Shown here piece by piece: positions 6,427 to 7,314 of a stretch of DNA of 7,314 nucleotides. Position 1 is the first letter of the stretch; each line of letters begins with the position of its first letter. The notes beneath the pieces were generated by a model. That model was not told the DNA's origin, searched no databases, and worked only from the letters and a program-made list of their open reading frames with translations. This DNA comes from Alistipes sp. (lineage in GTDB: Bacteria > Bacteroidota > Bacteroidia > Bacteroidales > Rikenellaceae), in NCBI GenBank assembly GCA_028691095.1, contig JAQUZZ010000064.1, positions 1-7,314 of the forward strand, in the 5' to 3' direction. The position numbers were made by a program, and so were the translations under genes.

Positions 6427-7314
6427 TTTGCACTAATTTATTCATTAACAGAATCTGTGCATTGGGAATCGGCAGCACATAGTTCTTCGGCGTGGATACC
6501 GGAGAGGTGGAGGGCAACGGCAAGGTGGTCGATGCCGGCGAAAGACCCGCTGCCTGCATCTGCGTCAGTCCCGCCTGTTCGCTCTCCATCTTCGCCCACA
6601 CCCTCTGGGCAAAGTAGCCGGGGCGTATCTTGTCGATCCGCACCAAATCAAAGTAACGATCGCGCTCCAAGCAGAGCTCCATCCGCTTCTCCTCCCAGAT
6701 GCGCTCCAGGGTCGGGGTCTGACTCTCCAGACCGGCTCGTGTACGCACCGCATTGTACCACTCCGAAGCCTTGGAGTCTCCGGTCTGCATGGCAGCTTCG
6801 GCACCGATCAACAGCACCTCGGCCCAACGCATCATCCGAAGGTTGCCCCCGTAATTCTCATTGCCTCCGCTCACCGGTCGCGGTTGATAGGCCTTGCGGC
6901 TGAACCGATTGGGATAACCATTGCCCGTCGACGTCGTGTCGTTGGCATAATAGGCTCCGGTGATCGTGGTATTGGCAATCACCGAGGGGGTCTGTTGCAT
7001 TCCGCTGAAGATGGTCGTATGTCCATAGATGATGTCCGTCTCGGCACGCAAATCGCCCGCCTCGTAGGATTGCACCAGATTCAAGGAGGGGGCAATGAAT
7101 CCCCAACCCCAGTTGGGATCGCCCCGCGTACCCTGCACCTGCCAACCCTGATACGAGCCGTCGCCCGTCAGAAAACTGGCCGCCCCAATCTCAAACACCG
7201 ATTCGGTGGAATACTCTCCGGCCTTCGTGAAACGATTGGCTACGGGAATCAACGCATAACCGTCGGTCGACTGCTCCATTTGCTTGACCAGCGACACCAC
7301 CTGAGCGTAATATT
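6413..7314 (-). CDS. SusD/RagB-family nutrient-uptake outer-membrane lipoprotein, C-terminal part (cut by right edge)
   Basis: The reading frame is open to the right edge; about 300 residues of the C-terminal part are visible and the N-terminus with its lipoprotein signal lies outside. The GTG at 7300 is not a start: codons upstream of it continue in frame (Y-Y-A-Q-V). Family hallmarks are visible: the TPR-like segment MRWAEVLLIGAEAAMQTGD followed by NAVRTRAGL, the block RMELCLERDRYFDLVR, and the terminal motif YVLPIPNAQILLMNKLVQN-EGY, which matches the usual 'LPIP..EI..N..L.QN.GY' ending. Known role of the family: SusD proteins lid a SusC TonB-dependent transporter at the outer membrane and capture oligosaccharides. 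By the usual gene order, susC should lie just beyond the right edge. The stop codon (TAG at 6415-6413) lies inside the start of the next gene, so the two are probably co-transcribed and translationally coupled. The glycan bound cannot be read from this part alone. Confidence 0.95.
   Translation of the reverse strand, partial: YYAQVVSLVKQMEQSTDGYALIPVANRFTKAGEYSTESVFEIGAASFLTGDGSYQGWQVQGTRGDPNWGWGFIAPSLNLVQSYEAGDLRAETDIIYGHTTIFSGMQQTPSVIANTTITGAYYANDTTSTGNGYPNRFSRKAYQPRPVSGGNENYGGNLRMMRWAEVLLIGAEAAMQTGDSKASEWYNAVRTRAGLESQTPTLERIWEEKRMELCLERDRYFDLVRIDKIRPGYFAQRVWAKMESEQAGLTQMQAAGLSPASTTLPLPSTSPVSTPKNYVLPIPNAQILLMNKLVQNEGY

Noticed and set aside
4792..6903. Open frame of 703 codons on the plus strand
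   Set aside because: It lies antisense to the well-supported glucanase and SusD genes, spans both, and its translation is rich in H, R, Q, G and S with no recognisable domain or signal peptide. It is a by-product of G+C-rich codon use on the other strand.
1..7314. tRNA, rRNA, CRISPR array, insertion sequence or attachment site
   Set aside because: Nothing resembling a tRNA cloverleaf, regular spaced repeats, transposase motifs or terminal inverted repeats was seen on either strand.

Overview
This window looks like part of a polysaccharide utilisation locus (PUL) from a Bacteroidota bacterium. The evidence is a SusD/RagB-type protein, several Bacteroidota-style lipoprotein signals, two 'glucoamylase-family' (PF10091/GH144-like) enzymes, a BglX-type GH3 enzyme and a Fibrobacter-succinogenes-major-paralogous (FISUMP) lipoprotein. 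The DNA reads as fairly G+C-rich, more like Alistipes/Rikenellaceae than Bacteroides. The genus is an inference from gene content and composition only.

Every gene supported here lies on the minus strand, so the locus is read from right to left. In transcription order: (1) the C-terminal part of a SusD-like outer-membrane lipoprotein, cut by the right edge (7314-6413); (2) a periplasmic PF10091/GH144-like glucanase (6426-4771) whose start overlaps the susD stop by 14 bases; (3) a GH3 beta-glucosidase (4661-2386) broken by a single-base frameshift near 4182-4185; (4) a 546-residue lipoprotein with three Ig-like repeats and a C-terminal FISUMP domain (2186-546); (5) the N-terminal 151 residues of a second PF10091/GH144-like enzyme, a predicted lipoprotein cut by the left edge (453-1). 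Gaps between genes are 109, 199 and 92 bases. None holds an RNA gene or mobile element that I can recognise.

A working model, partly inferred: glycan is bound at the surface by SusD, probably with the repeat/FISUMP lipoprotein, and cut by the lipid-anchored PF10091 enzyme. It is imported by SusC, expected just off the right edge, trimmed in the periplasm by the soluble PF10091 enzyme, and finished to glucose by GH3. GH144 plus GH3 suggests beta-1,2-glucan or its oligosaccharides as the substrate, but the sequence alone does not prove this.

I did not find a clearly undescribed system. The points most worth a second look are the GH3 frameshift, the unusual repeat/FISUMP lipoprotein in the usual place of a surface glycan-binding protein, and the pairing of two divergent PF10091 enzymes with different predicted locations.
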